DNA of 55,872 nucleotides from Streptomyces sp. A1277 (GCF_004795015.1 NZ_SSBI01000055.1:1-55872); one strand, 5' to 3'; shown: positions 1 to 8,259, numbered from the stretch's first letter. Numbers and translations: made by a program. Notes: generated by a model not told the origin, from the letters alone.

Positions 1-1434
1 GATCTGCAGCCGCCGGGCGCCGACTGGGACGGCCCCTGGCAGGGCGGCCCCGCCACCCGGCCGCCCGTGTCCCCGGCCCCGGTGCCCGACGCCGGCGGAC
101 CGGTCCGGCTGACCGGGGCGCAGGTGCCGATCGGGCCGGGCCCGCGCGCCCAGGACGTCCGCGCGTCGGCGGCCGGCGCCGATGCCGGACCGGCGACCGG
201 CTGGATCCGCCCGCCCGCCGGGGCCAACGGCTCCTCCCCGGCCACCGCACCCGTGCCCGCCCCGGCCCAGGCCCCCGACAGCGAGCAGTCGGGCCCCGAG
301 CGGTGGCGGCCCTGGCGGTTCCGGATGTCCAATGACGTGTGGGGCACCCCGGTCGTCGTCGGCGACCTCCTCTACGTCACGTCCTTCGAGGTCCACGCGC
401 TGGACACGGGCAACGGGCGGCGCCAGTTCAAGACCCGGGACGTGGCCTGGGCGATGGCCGTCGAGGGCGGCCGCATCCACGCCTCCGACGGGCCCTCGCT
501 CTACGCCCTGGACGCGGCGTCCGGCTCCGAGCGGTGGCGCGTCCGGACCGACGCGTGGGTGTACGCGCTCAAGGCCGACCGCGGCACGGTCGTCACCGGC
601 ACCCGGGGCGGCGGCGTCCAGGCGTGGGAGGCGGCGACCGGCGAGAAGCTGTGGGACCTCACCGGCGCGCAGACCGACTTCGAGACGCCGGAGGCCGGGC
701 CCGCGATCCACGACGGCACGGTGTACGTGTGGCAGGACGCCCGCCTGCGCGCCCTCGACGCCCGGACCGGCGTCGAGCGCTGGTCCTACCCGGTGGGCGA
801 CGCGGCCTCCTGCGGCGGCGTGCCGGTCCGGGTGACCCCGGCGCCCGACGGCTACGCGTACGTCTCCGCCGGGACGCGGGTCCTCGCGGTGGACATCGTC
901 TCCGGCCATGTCCGCTGGCACTTCGAGTGCCCGGCGGTCTTCCTCTCCCCGCCCGCCTTCGCGCCGGGCCCGGCGGTCACCGGGGGCGGGGTCTACCTCG
1001 CGGACTACCTCGGCACGGTGTACGCCCTGGACGCCGCGACCGGCAAGGACCGCTGGCGCATCGCCACGGAGGCCCGCAAGTCCACCGAACCGGTGCTCGT
1101 CGTCGCGGGCAACGTCCACGTGGGCAGCGGCAGCGCGCTCTACACCCTCGACGCGGTCACCGGCACCCCGAAGTGGCGCTTCGCCGCGGGGGGCGAGGTA
1201 ATCGGCGCGCCGGTCGTCGCCGCCGGCCGCGTCCACTTCGGCTCCGCGGACCACGTCCTCTACACCCTCGACGCCGCGGGCGGCCAACTCCGCTGGAAGC
1301 TGGCCACGGGCGGCGAGATCACGGGCTCGCCCGTGGCGGAGGGCGGCGTGGTCTACGCCTGCAGCAAGGACCGCTGCGTGTACGCGCTGGACGCGCTGAA
1401 GGGCACGGGCACGGGGGGCAGGGCGAGGGCGTGA
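1..1434 (+). CDS. afsK: AfsK-like serine/threonine kinase, C-terminal PQQ beta-propeller part (5' truncated)
   Basis: The reading frame is open from base 1, so only the 3' part of the gene is present. After about 100 Pro/Ala-rich residues (a linker), the protein is a run of PQQ/quinoprotein-type blades with the recurring pattern (L/V)YALDAATG...RWR, at least seven of them, to the stop. This is the C-terminal sensor architecture of AfsK, a Streptomyces Ser/Thr kinase that phosphorylates AfsR. The kinase domain would lie upstream of the window. The name rests on the propeller plus the afsS and afsR homologues 6.5-10 kb downstream, which is the gene neighbourhood known from S. coelicolor. A free-standing PQQ-repeat protein is the alternative. 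A GC-rich near-repeat and a long hairpin follow the stop. Confidence 0.72.
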   Translation, partial: DLQPPGADWDGPWQGGPATRPPVSPAPVPDAGGPVRLTGAQVPIGPGPRAQDVRASAAGADAGPATGWIRPPAGANGSSPATAPVPAPAQAPDSEQSGPERWRPWRFRMSNDVWGTPVVVGDLLYVTSFEVHALDTGNGRRQFKTRDVAWAMAVEGGRIHASDGPSLYALDAASGSERWRVRTDAWVYALKADRGTVVTGTRGGGVQAWEAATGEKLWDLTGAQTDFETPEAGPAIHDGTVYVWQDARLRALDARTGVERWSYPVGDAASCGGVPVRVTPAPDGYAYVSAGTRVLAVDIVSGHVRWHFECPAVFLSPPAFAPGPAVTGGGVYLADYLGTVYALDAATGKDRWRIATEARKSTEPVLVVAGNVHVGSGSALYTLDAVTGTPKWRFAAGGEVIGAPVVAAGRVHFGSADHVLYTLDAAGGQLRWKLATGGEITGSPVAEGGVVYACSKDRCVYALDALKGTGTGGRARA

Positions 1435-1525
1435 CCCTCCAGCCCGTGCGGCACCCCTGCCCGGGCCCGCCACGGCCCGCCCGGGCCCGCCCCGTCACCC
1501 CCGCCCGGGCCCGCCCCGTCACTCC

Positions 1526-1630
1526 CAGCCCGTCCGGCGTTTGAGGACGGAACCCTGGCGGTGATGACCGGTGCACAAGGGCTCGGGCCCGCCCGATTAC
1601 CGGTTCCGTCCTCAATCGCCGGACGGGCTG
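1526..1630. terminator. Long imperfect inverted repeat, bidirectional terminator-like
   Basis: Arms at 1526-1554 and 1602-1630 are complementary at 28 of 29 positions, with a 47-base spacer. The arms carry GCCCGTCCGGCG, a core also seen in hairpins at 8218 and 53450. It lies between the convergent afsK-like gene and the membrane protein gene, and the right arm runs into the 3' end of the latter (stop at 1612). A role as a bidirectional terminator is inferred. Confidence 0.7.
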
Positions 1631-2280
1631 GGTTTCCCGCCAGGCGGCCAGGACTCGTCGCCGGACGGGTCGTCGCCGGACGGGTGCGAAGGAGTCGCCC
1701 CGGGGCGACCGGACTCAGCCCCGGGCCCCGCATAAGGCGCATCCCCCTCCGGCTCCGGCCAAGGGCTCGTCTGGACCGATGGGCCCGGCTCCCGGGTGGG
1801 CGGCCACGTGTCGGGGTCGCCGGACCCAGGCGCCTCGTACACCCGCCCCGCCCGGCCCCGCCGCCTCCCGGACATCAGCGCCGCCCCCAGCAACATCAGC
1901 ACCCCGCCACCCCCGGCCAACGCCACGCCCAGCCCCAGCCCCGACCCGTCGCCCGCGACGGAAAGGCTGCCGGTCGCCTGGCCCTGGCGGACCATCCACA
2001 GGACCGTGAACCCGAGCGCGACCACGCCCGCCAGGGCGACGAGGAGACGGGAGCGGAGGACCACACCCACCGCGGTCACCACCGCCGCGCAGAGGAACGG
2101 AAGCCACAGGGACGAGAACAGTCCCCCGGGATGCGCAGCGGTCACACCGGTCCCGGTGAACAGGTCGCCGAGACGGTAGTGCCGCCCGAGGCGGCCGTCG
2201 TACCAGTCACGGAAGGGGCTCAGCACGGCGGCCGCCGCTCCGGCGAGAGCGACGATCGCACCGAGGACGTTGCGGATCAT
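1612..2280 (-). CDS. Small multi-pass membrane protein of unknown function
   Basis: 222 aa from the ATG at 2280, which has GGAAGG seven bases upstream; an alternative GTG at 2310 has no such site. About four hydrophobic segments lie in the N-terminal two thirds (near residues 5-22, 55-72, 76-94 and 115-132), followed by an Arg-rich turn and a Pro/Gly/Asp-rich cytoplasmic-type tail of about 80 residues. An extracytoplasmic loop follows the first segment (FRDWYDGRLGRHYRL). No catalytic motif is visible. It is transcribed convergently to the afsK-like gene. I do not recognise a function; a membrane protein is certain from composition, anything further is not. Confidence 0.75.
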   Translation of the reverse strand: MIRNVLGAIVALAGAAAAVLSPFRDWYDGRLGRHYRLGDLFTGTGVTAAHPGGLFSSLWLPFLCAAVVTAVGVVLRSRLLVALAGVVALGFTVLWMVRQGQATGSLSVAGDGSGLGLGVALAGGGGVLMLLGAALMSGRRRGRAGRVYEAPGSGDPDTWPPTREPGPSVQTSPWPEPEGDAPYAGPGAESGRPGATPSHPSGDDPSGDESWPPGGKPSPSGD

Positions 2281-2469
2281 TTCCGTACCTTCCAGGACCC
2301 CCAGGTACATTTCAGCGCTCCCGCTCCGACGCTACGCCGTCCGCGTGACCCCCGCCACCAGACGATGACGAGACCGTGACAGGGTCATGACCGGGCCGCC
2401 GGTCCCGCGCGTCATGCTGTGCGTTACGGTGTCGCGCGCCCGGCCCCACGGCCGGCCACGCACCGAAAC

Positions 2470-2514
2470 GGCAGAACACCACACGGCAGAACACCACACG
2501 GCAGAACACCACAC
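2470..2514 (+). repeat. Three perfect 15-bp tandem repeats
   Basis: GGCAGAACACCACAC occurs three times head to tail at 2470-2484, 2485-2499 and 2500-2514. It ends 17 bases before the start of the secreted protein gene at 2532, so it lies in its 5' untranslated or promoter region. Confidence 0.9.
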
Positions 2515-2531
2515 AATCGGGGGCGGAATCG

Positions 2532-3065
2532 ATGAGACGGCAGCATGTGAAGCTGACGGTGGTCCTGGTCGCGGTGGTACTCGCGCTCACCGGCTTCTCC
2601 AGCTCCAGCCACGGCGGCAAGAGCGGCAAGAGCCGGAGGTCGAGCAGCCACAGCAGCGGTGGCGGGTGCTCCAACTCCAAGAAGAGCAACGGCACCTACC
2701 ACGACACCGACTCCGGTACCCGCTACCGCACCTCGGGCGGCACCTCGGGCACCACCCGTACGTCCCCGACCCCCACCGCGACGGCCGCGCCGAAGGCGTA
2801 CGTCTTCCGCTGCGCCCAGCCCGCGCAGGGCACGAGCAAGGCAGTCACCGCCTCGACCGTGCGCCTCACCGCGAACGCGAGCGGCACGCACACCTACGAG
2901 GTCGACGTGGCCTTCCTCGACGCGGCCGGCACCACGATCGACACGGGTGAGGCGACCGTGCAGGCGGCGCGCGGCGAGACGAAGACCGTGTCCGTGCAGA
3001 TGGACCGCCCGAGCGAGGTCGCCCGGGTGAGCAGGTGCACGGTCACGGCCACACTCGGCTACTGA
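2532..3065 (+). CDS. Secreted or membrane-anchored protein, unknown function
   Basis: 177 aa. The ATG has a GGGGGCGGA ribosome site five bases upstream. Residues 1-22 form a signal peptide or anchor (MRRQHVKLTVVLVAVVLAL then TGFSSSS). Next comes a Ser/Gly/Lys-rich low-complexity region to about residue 85, with a Thr/Pro linker. A compact C-terminal domain with beta-strand-like alternation and two cysteines (FRCAQPA and SRCTVTA) follows. The C-terminal layout resembles FxLYD-like immunoglobulin-fold domains of secreted actinobacterial proteins, but this is a fold guess only. There is no lipobox cysteine at the end of the signal. It is convergent with the hydratase gene, 21 bases away. Confidence 0.75.
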   Translation: MRRQHVKLTVVLVAVVLALTGFSSSSHGGKSGKSRRSSSHSSGGGCSNSKKSNGTYHDTDSGTRYRTSGGTSGTTRTSPTPTATAAPKAYVFRCAQPAQGTSKAVTASTVRLTANASGTHTYEVDVAFLDAAGTTIDTGEATVQAARGETKTVSVQMDRPSEVARVSRCTVTATLGY

Positions 3066-3086
3066 GCCCCCAGGGCCCCGGGCCCC

Positions 3087-3863
3087 TCACCGCACCCGGA
3101 ACCCGCCACCCCTGCCCCGCGCCCCGAACAGCTCCGCCTGCCGCCCCGGCGCCAGGTTGCCGAGCGCGATCAGGTGCGGGGCATGGGCGAGCGCCTGCGC
3201 CCGCGCCGCCTCCCCGGCGGACCAGACGGCCCGTACCGTGCCCTGCACCGCCTCGGTCGGGTACGAGGCGATGACCGCCGCAGCCCGCAGCGCGGCGGCC
3301 ACCGCGCCGCCGGGCGGGGTGAGTTCGCTGACGAGCCCCGTCTCGTACGCCCGCCGGGCCCCGACCCGCTCGGCCGTCCCCATCAGCGCCATCCGCGCGA
3401 CCTCCCCGTACGGCATCCGCTGCGCCATGAAGATCGCCTCGTACGCGCTGACCATGCCGTACGTGGTGTGCGGGTCGAAGAACGTGGCCTCCTCGGAGGC
3501 GACGACGAACTCCGCCTCGCCCAGCAGGTAGAACGCCCCGCCGCAGGCCATCCCCTCCACGGCCGCGATCACCGGCTTCCACAGGTCGTTGGCCTTCGGC
3601 CCGATCGCGAGCAGCGGATCGTCGATCGTGTACGGGGACGAGGGCTGCGGCACGTCCACGCCCCGGTCGACGCCCGTGCAGAACGCCCGGCCCCCCGCCC
3701 CGGTGACGACGGCCGCCCGCACCTCGTCGTCGTACCGCAACGCCCGCCACGCGGAGGCCAGTTCGGCGGCGGTCGCGAGGTCGATCGCGTTGTGCTTCTC
3801 GGGCCGGTCCAGGGTGAGCAGCGCCACCCCGGCCTCCCGGTCCCTCTCCACGCGCAGCGCCAT
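3087..3863 (-). CDS. Enoyl-CoA hydratase/isomerase family protein
   Basis: 258 aa from ATG 3863. It is a crotonase-fold protein: LTLDRPEKHNAID near residue 17, the oxyanion-hole pair AVVTGAGGRAFCTGVD and VIAAVEGMACGGAFYLL, and the family C-terminal helices. It is the last gene of a three-gene minus-strand operon (thiolase, DUF35 protein, hydratase) with gaps of 6 and 8 bases. The partners suggest side-chain beta-oxidation of an unusual acyl-CoA, for example a steroid or branched acid. The catalytic Glu pair of classical hydratases is not obvious (the second region reads ASEEATFFDP), so isomerase or hydrolase activity remains possible. Confidence 0.85.
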   Translation of the reverse strand: MALRVERDREAGVALLTLDRPEKHNAIDLATAAELASAWRALRYDDEVRAAVVTGAGGRAFCTGVDRGVDVPQPSSPYTIDDPLLAIGPKANDLWKPVIAAVEGMACGGAFYLLGEAEFVVASEEATFFDPHTTYGMVSAYEAIFMAQRMPYGEVARMALMGTAERVGARRAYETGLVSELTPPGGAVAAALRAAAVIASYPTEAVQGTVRAVWSAGEAARAQALAHAPHLIALGNLAPGRQAELFGARGRGGGFRVR

Positions 3864-3871
3864 GTCCCCGC

Positions 3872-4312
3872 TCACCGCTCCAGCGTCCAGCGCACCAGGG
3901 CCACATCGGCGGTGACGGGACAGAAGACCGCCTTCACCGGCGCCCCGATCCGCAGCCGCTCCGGATCGACGGAGTCCAGCGGCGCGTCCGGCCCGCTCAC
4001 CACATTGCCGACGAGCCGGATGCCGGGGGCGTCCGTCAGTTCGACCACGACGACGTTGTACGGGGCCTGCGCGGCGTACGCGGGCAGCAGCGGCGGATGC
4101 GGCAGCACGTACGACCAGACGCGGCCGCGCCCGCTCACCGCCCGCCACTCGCTGTCGAACGACCGGCAGTGCGGGCAGCACGGCCGGGGCGGGAAGCGCG
4201 GCCGGCCGCAGCCGGTGGCGGCGCACGCCTGGACGCGCAGTTCGCCGCGGGCCGCGTACTCCCAGAAGGGCGCGCCGTCCTCGTCGGTGACGGGCGGCAG
4301 GAGGTCGTCCAT
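3872..4312 (-). CDS. Zn-ribbon/OB-fold protein (DUF35 type), acyl-CoA-binding partner of thiolase
   Basis: 146 aa, ATG 4312 with GAGGAG about 10 bases upstream. The N-terminal half carries the rubredoxin-like zinc ribbon (CAATGCGRPRFPPRPCCPHC) and the C-terminal half an OB-fold (GRVWSYVLPHP... YNVVVVELTDAPGIRLVGNVV). In this family the protein pairs with a SCP-x/thiolase-like enzyme or a hydratase to bind CoA esters. It sits directly between those two partner genes here. The hydratase start codon lies 8 bases after its stop. Confidence 0.85.
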   Translation of the reverse strand: MDDLLPPVTDEDGAPFWEYAARGELRVQACAATGCGRPRFPPRPCCPHCRSFDSEWRAVSGRGRVWSYVLPHPPLLPAYAAQAPYNVVVVELTDAPGIRLVGNVVSGPDAPLDSVDPERLRIGAPVKAVFCPVTADVALVRWTLER

Positions 4313-4318
4313 CGCGGG

Positions 4319-5497
4319 TCAGCTCCTCAGCAGTACGGCGGACGTGGGGACGCACTCCCCGGCGGTGACCAGGCAGGTCGAGGCGCCGGGGACCTGGGAG
4401 GTGGAGGTGCCGCGCAGCTGCTTCACGCCCTCGGTGATGAGGTTGAAGCCGTGCACGTACCCCTCGCTGAGTCCGCCGCCGCCGGTGTTGAGGGGCAGCC
4501 GCCCCCCGCTCTCCAGCGCCCCGCCCTCGGTGAAGGCGCCGCCCTCGCCGCGAGCGCAGAAGCCGTAGCCCTCCAGGGAGAGCGGGACGAGCGGGGTGAA
4601 CGCGTCGTAGATCTGCGCCACATCGACGTCCTCGGGCCCGAAGTCGGCCTGCTTCCACAGCTTGCGGGCGGCGGCCCAGGAGGGCCCGGTGAGCGGGTCG
4701 TCGGTCCAGTAGTTGACCATTCCGTGGTGCTGGGCGGGCAGGCCCTGGGCGACGGAGTGGAGGTAGACGGGCTTCTGCCGCAGGTCGCGGGCGCGTTCGG
4801 CGGAGACGACGACGCAGGCGAGCGCCCCGTCCGTCTCCAGGCAGTTGTCGAAGAGGCAGAGCGGCTCGCTGATCCAGCGCGAGGTCATGTACATCTCGCG
4901 GGTCAGCGGGCGGTCGTACATCACGGCGGCCGGGTTCCGGTTGGCCCGGTTGCGGCAGGCGAGGGCCACGTTGAAGAGATGGTCGCGGGTGGACCCGTAC
5001 TGGTGCATGTAGCGCCGCGCGAGCATCCCGATCTCGTCGGCGGGCCGCAGCAGCCCGTAGGGCCGGGTCCACTGGGCGGGGGTCGGCAGCTGCGCGGCGG
5101 TGGCCCGCCAGGGGCGCGGCCCCGAGCCCCGCTTGCGCGCCCGCCAGGCGACCCCGACGTTCGCCTGGCCGGTGGCGATGGCGGCGGCCAGATGCGCGAG
5201 CGTGGCGCAGGAGCCGCCGCCGCCGTACCCGGCCTTGCTGAAGAAGGTGACGTCCCCGGCCCCGATCGCCTTGGCGACCTCGACCTCGTCGGTCTCCTCC
5301 ATGGTGTACGAGGCGAAGGCGTCCACCTCCGAGGCGTCGATGCCCGCGTCGTCGAGCGCCGCCACGATCGCCCGGCAGGCGAGCGTCTTCTCCGGCTCGT
5401 CCAGTCGTTTGGCGAACTCCGTCTGCCCGATCCCGGCTATCGCCGTCCTGTCCTTGAGCGTTCTGTCCCTGGGCGTCCTGTCCCTGAGCGTCGCCAC
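4319..5497 (-). CDS. Thiolase-family lipid-transfer protein (acetyl-CoA acetyltransferase-like)
   Basis: 392 aa from GTG 5497, chosen because GGAGG stands five bases upstream; no Met is available near the domain start. Thiolase-fold features: IAGIGQTEFAKRL at the N-terminus, GYGGGGSCATLAHLAAAI at the nucleophile-elbow position (Cys in GSCAT), and NTGGGGLSEGYVHGFN with the C-terminal His. It resembles SCP-2/non-specific lipid-transfer thiolases that need a DUF35 partner, which is the next gene. The N-terminus begins with a threefold five-residue repeat (consensus [LP][RK]DRT, from 15-bp repeats at 5445-5489) that is not part of the fold. It is the first gene of the operon, divergent from the acyl-CoA synthetase. 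Confidence 0.85.
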   Translation of the reverse strand: MATLRDRTPRDRTLKDRTAIAGIGQTEFAKRLDEPEKTLACRAIVAALDDAGIDASEVDAFASYTMEETDEVEVAKAIGAGDVTFFSKAGYGGGGSCATLAHLAAAIATGQANVGVAWRARKRGSGPRPWRATAAQLPTPAQWTRPYGLLRPADEIGMLARRYMHQYGSTRDHLFNVALACRNRANRNPAAVMYDRPLTREMYMTSRWISEPLCLFDNCLETDGALACVVVSAERARDLRQKPVYLHSVAQGLPAQHHGMVNYWTDDPLTGPSWAAARKLWKQADFGPEDVDVAQIYDAFTPLVPLSLEGYGFCARGEGGAFTEGGALESGGRLPLNTGGGGLSEGYVHGFNLITEGVKQLRGTSTSQVPGASTCLVTAGECVPTSAVLLRS

Positions 5498-5554
5498 CGC
5501 CACCTCCGCGGACGTCGTGACTGACTGCTGACAGCCGAGGAGGCTACAGCTAAT

Positions 5555-5569
5555 CTGACGGTTAGTCAG
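5555..5569. promoter_or_regulatory. Palindromic operator in the divergent acyl-CoA gene promoter region
   Basis: CTGACGGTTAGTCAG (CTGAC, 5 bases, GTCAG) lies in the 97-base gap between the divergent thiolase and acyl-CoA synthetase genes. The same palindrome, with one change in the spacer, lies at 11541-11555 in front of the amidohydrolase. The size and symmetry fit a TetR-type repressor site; which regulator binds is unknown. Confidence 0.65.
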
Positions 5570-5594
5570 CTCCCGGACGGCAGGAGGGAACGAG

Positions 5595-7160
5595 ATGCGC
5601 GGAGACGAGGAATGGTCCACGGTCGCCCAGCTGGTCCGGGCGGCGGCCGAGCGGTACGGCGACCGGGAGGCCGTGGTCGAGGGCCGCACCCGCCTCACGT
5701 ACACCGGACTCGGCGCCCGCGTGGAGCGGGCCGCCGCCGCGTGCATGGCCGCCGGCGTGGAGCCGGGGGACCGGGTCGCGGTCTGGGCGCCGAACACCCT
5801 GGACTGGATCGTCTCGGCGCTGGGCGCGGTGACCGCCGGCGCGGTCCTGGTCCCGCTGAACACCCGCTTCAAGGGCGCGGAGGCGGCGTACGTCCTGGAG
5901 CGGTGCCGCGCGAGGCTGCTCTTCGTCACGGGCACCTTCCTCGGCACGTCGTACGTGGCGTCCCTGCGCCGCGCGTCCGCCGAACTCCCGCACCTGGAGA
6001 AGGTGGTGGTGCTCGCCGACACCGCGCCCGAGGACTACGTGACCTGGAAGGACTTCCTGGCGGCGGGGGAGGGGGTGTCGTCGGCGGCGGTCCGCGCCCG
6101 CGCGGACGCCATCGCCCCCTCGGCCCCCTCCGACATCATCTACACCTCGGGCACCACGGGCCGCCCCAAGGGCGCGGTCATCAGCCACGCCCAGACGCTG
6201 CGCTGCTACGCGATATGGAGCGAGCTCGCGGGCCTGCGCGAGGGCGACCGCTACCTCATCGTGAACCCGTTCTTCCACACCTTCGGCTACAAGGCGGGCG
6301 TCATCGCCTGCCTGATGCGCGGGGCGACGATGATCCCGCAGCCGGTGTTCAACGTGGACACGGTCCTCGCCAACATCGCCGCCGAACGCGTCTCGGTCCT
6401 CCCCGGCCCGCCCACCCTCCACCAGTCACTCCTGGACCACCCGGCCCGCGCCGCCCACGACCTCTCGGCCCTGCGCCTGGTGGTGACGGGCGCGGCGGTG
6501 GTCCCGCTGCAACTGGTCGAACGGCTGCGCACGGAGCTGAACATCGCCACCGTCCTGACCGCGTACGGCCTCTCCGAGGCGAGCGGCATCGTCACGATGT
6601 GCCGCCCCGGCGACCCGCCGGAGACCGTAGCCGCCACCTCCGGCCGCGCGATCCCCGGCACGGAACTCCGCGTCCTGGCCGCCCCCGGCGAACCCGGCGA
6701 GATCCTGGTGCGCGGCTTCCACGTCATGCACGGCTACTTCGAGGACCCCGCCACCACGGCCGCCGCGATCACCCCGGACGGCTGGCTGCACACCGGCGAC
6801 GTGGGCGTCCTGGACGAGGCGGGCAACCTGCGGATCACGGACCGGATCAAGGACATGTTCATCGTCGGCGGCTTCAACGCCTACCCCGCGGAGATCGAAC
6901 AGCTCCTCGGCCTCCACCCGGACGTCGCCGACGTCGCGGTCGTCGGCATCCCCGACCCCCGCCTGGGCGAGGTCGGCAAGGCGTACGCGGTGCGCCGCCC
7001 GGGCGCGACGGTGACGGCGGACGACCTGATCGCCTGGTCCCGCCGCGAAATGGCCAACTACAAGGTGCCGAGGGCGGTGGAGTTCGTACCGGAACTCCCG
7101 CGCAACGCGAGCGGCAAGGTGGTGAAGGGGGAGCTGCGGGGGCCGGCCGGTCACCCCTGA
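5595..7160 (+). CDS. Acyl-CoA synthetase (AMP-forming, FadD type)
   Basis: 521 aa, ATG preceded by GGAGGG. ANL-superfamily motifs in order: YTSGTTGRPKGAV (P-loop, near residue 180), YGLSEASG, the hinge region HTGDVGVLDEAGNLRITDRIKDMFIVGGFNAYPAEIE, and the A10 lysine in RNASGKVVKGE. It activates a carboxylic acid to its CoA ester through an acyl-AMP. It resembles actinobacterial FadD3-like ligases, and the divergent thiolase/DUF35/hydratase genes fit a common catabolic route. Substrate not determinable from sequence. The following antitoxin gene is a separate unit. Confidence 0.88.
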   Translation: MRGDEEWSTVAQLVRAAAERYGDREAVVEGRTRLTYTGLGARVERAAAACMAAGVEPGDRVAVWAPNTLDWIVSALGAVTAGAVLVPLNTRFKGAEAAYVLERCRARLLFVTGTFLGTSYVASLRRASAELPHLEKVVVLADTAPEDYVTWKDFLAAGEGVSSAAVRARADAIAPSAPSDIIYTSGTTGRPKGAVISHAQTLRCYAIWSELAGLREGDRYLIVNPFFHTFGYKAGVIACLMRGATMIPQPVFNVDTVLANIAAERVSVLPGPPTLHQSLLDHPARAAHDLSALRLVVTGAAVVPLQLVERLRTELNIATVLTAYGLSEASGIVTMCRPGDPPETVAATSGRAIPGTELRVLAAPGEPGEILVRGFHVMHGYFEDPATTAAAITPDGWLHTGDVGVLDEAGNLRITDRIKDMFIVGGFNAYPAEIEQLLGLHPDVADVAVVGIPDPRLGEVGKAYAVRRPGATVTADDLIAWSRREMANYKVPRAVEFVPELPRNASGKVVKGELRGPAGHP

Positions 7161-7230
7161 GGGTGAGCCGATCACCCCATGTGATGAATCCGGCTATTCG
7201 GCCGAAAGGGTGGCGGGTATGGTGCGAAGT

Positions 7231-7506
7231 ATGGCTACCAAGAAGTACACCGTCACCCTCCCGGAGGAGCTGGCGGAGGAGATCCGCAGCGAGGTCGGCC
7301 CGGGGGCCTTCAGCGCGTATGTCACGCGGGCCATAGAGCGCCAGCGCGAGCACGACCGGCTGGGGGAGCTGGTGGCGCGGCTGCTGGAGGAGGGCGGCCC
7401 GCTGACCGAGGAGGAGGAGGCCGCGGCCGACAAGGAGATGCGCGAGATCGAGCGCTGGTTCGAGACGCGGGAATCCGGCCCTCGGCATCAGGCGGACGCC
7501 GCATGA
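7231..7506 (+). CDS. Antitoxin of a VapBC-type pair, ribbon-helix-helix-like
   Basis: 91 aa from ATG 7231. The start is chosen because TATGGT at 7218-7223 is a good -10 element seven bases upstream, so the message would be leaderless; in-frame GTG 7210 and ATG 7219 are alternatives. The N-terminus (KKYTVTLPEELAEEIRSEV...FSAYVTRAIER) has the strand-helix-helix pattern of CopG/RHH antitoxins. The acidic C-terminal half (LTEEEEAAADKEMREIERWFE) would cover the toxin. Its stop overlaps the toxin start (ATGA), as is usual for such operons. Confidence 0.78.
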   Translation: MATKKYTVTLPEELAEEIRSEVGPGAFSAYVTRAIERQREHDRLGELVARLLEEGGPLTEEEEAAADKEMREIERWFETRESGPRHQADAA

Positions 7507-7901
7507 TGCCGGAGATGACGTATGTCCTGGACAGCGAGGCCCTGTCCCGGATGGTTCAGCGTGACCGGACGATGGCCGTCACATTGGCCAGGGCCCACCA
7601 GTCCGGCGTCCGCGTGGTGACGAGTGCCATGGCGCTTGTCGAGGCGTACCACAGCAAGGTCCGGCGGCCCGTGTGGGACTGGGCGATGTCCCGGGTCGTC
7701 GTCGAGCCGGTGACCAAGTCGGTGGCGGACGAGTCGATCGATCTGCTCGGGACCACCGGCCTGCACGGCCACAAGTACGCCATCGACGCCGCCCTCGCGG
7801 CCATCGCGAACCGGCAGCCGGGCCGGACGGTGGTCTTCACCTCGGACCGGGTCGACATGGAGAAGCTGTGCGGGGCGGCGGTCCTGGTGCGGGGGCTGTA
7901 G
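7503..7901 (+). CDS. PIN-domain ribonuclease toxin (VapC-like)
   Basis: 132 aa, start ATG overlapping the antitoxin stop by four bases. The PIN active-site acidic residues are in place: TYVLDSEAL (first Asp), ALVEAYHS (Glu), KYAIDAALAAIA (Asp), and VFTSDRVDMEKL (last Asp). Length is normal for VapC toxins, which cut tRNA or rRNA when not bound by antitoxin. A GC-rich inverted repeat at about 7920-7965 separates it from the convergent afsS. Confidence 0.8.
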   Translation: MMPEMTYVLDSEALSRMVQRDRTMAVTLARAHQSGVRVVTSAMALVEAYHSKVRRPVWDWAMSRVVVEPVTKSVADESIDLLGTTGLHGHKYAIDAALAAIANRQPGRTVVFTSDRVDMEKLCGAAVLVRGL

Positions 7902-7989
7902 CGCCCGCCCCCGGACGCGCGGCGGCCGCGACGGCTTCCCCTCCGCGCCGCCGCGGCCGTTCCCCCCGTGCCCCCGTCGGATTGCGGCT

Positions 7990-8175
7990 CTAGTTGGCCG
8001 GCTCGCTCGTCGCGTGGGTGTTGTCCGTCTTGTCCTCGGTCTCGCCCGCGGGCGCCGACGTGGCGTGGGTGTTGAGCGGCTTGATCTTGCCGTCCGTGCC
8101 CAGGATGTCCGCCGGGGCGCTGGTGGCGTGGGTGTTGAGCGGCTTGATGATCGGCTCGTTGCTCTCGTCGGCCAT
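7990..8175 (-). CDS. afsS: AfsS-like small repeat protein, activator of secondary metabolism
   Basis: 61 aa. ATG 8175 with GGGAG nine bases upstream. The whole protein is built from a repeated unit: IKPLNTHATSAPA twice, and a shorter DNTHATSEPAN at the C-terminus, separated by acidic linkers. In S. coelicolor, afsS lies directly downstream of afsR, encodes a similarly small repeat protein (about 63 aa), and is the key target of AfsR. Size, internal repeats and position match here. It has no signal peptide, enzyme motif or DNA-binding domain. How AfsS proteins act is poorly understood, and the repeats could bind a partner. Calling it sigma-like, as some databases do, is not supported by any visible sigma domain. 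Confidence 0.78.
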   Translation of the reverse strand: MADESNEPIIKPLNTHATSAPADILGTDGKIKPLNTHATSAPAGETEDKTDNTHATSEPAN

Positions 8176-8217
8176 GATCGTCTACTCCCGTTAGTGGTTC
8201 GTCGTGCTGGGTCGGCG

Positions 8218-8259
8218 AGGCCCGTCCGGCTGTTCCCCCGTGGACTGCCGGACGGGCCT
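8218..8259 (-). promoter_or_regulatory. Perfect 12-bp stem hairpin between afsR and afsS
   Basis: AGGCCCGTCCGG at 8218-8229 pairs with CCGGACGGGCCT at 8248-8259 around an 18-base loop. It lies 126 bases after the afsR stop and 43 bases before the afsS start. It may be the afsR terminator or an element of the afsS leader RNA. A possible -10 (TAATGT on the minus strand, 8278-8273) just upstream of it would place it in the leader. Confidence 0.55.

Noticed and set aside
2387..2950. Plus-strand open frame overlapping the secreted protein gene in another frame
   Set aside because: Arg/His/Pro-rich shadow with a repeat-derived segment; the 2532 frame has a signal peptide and ribosome site.
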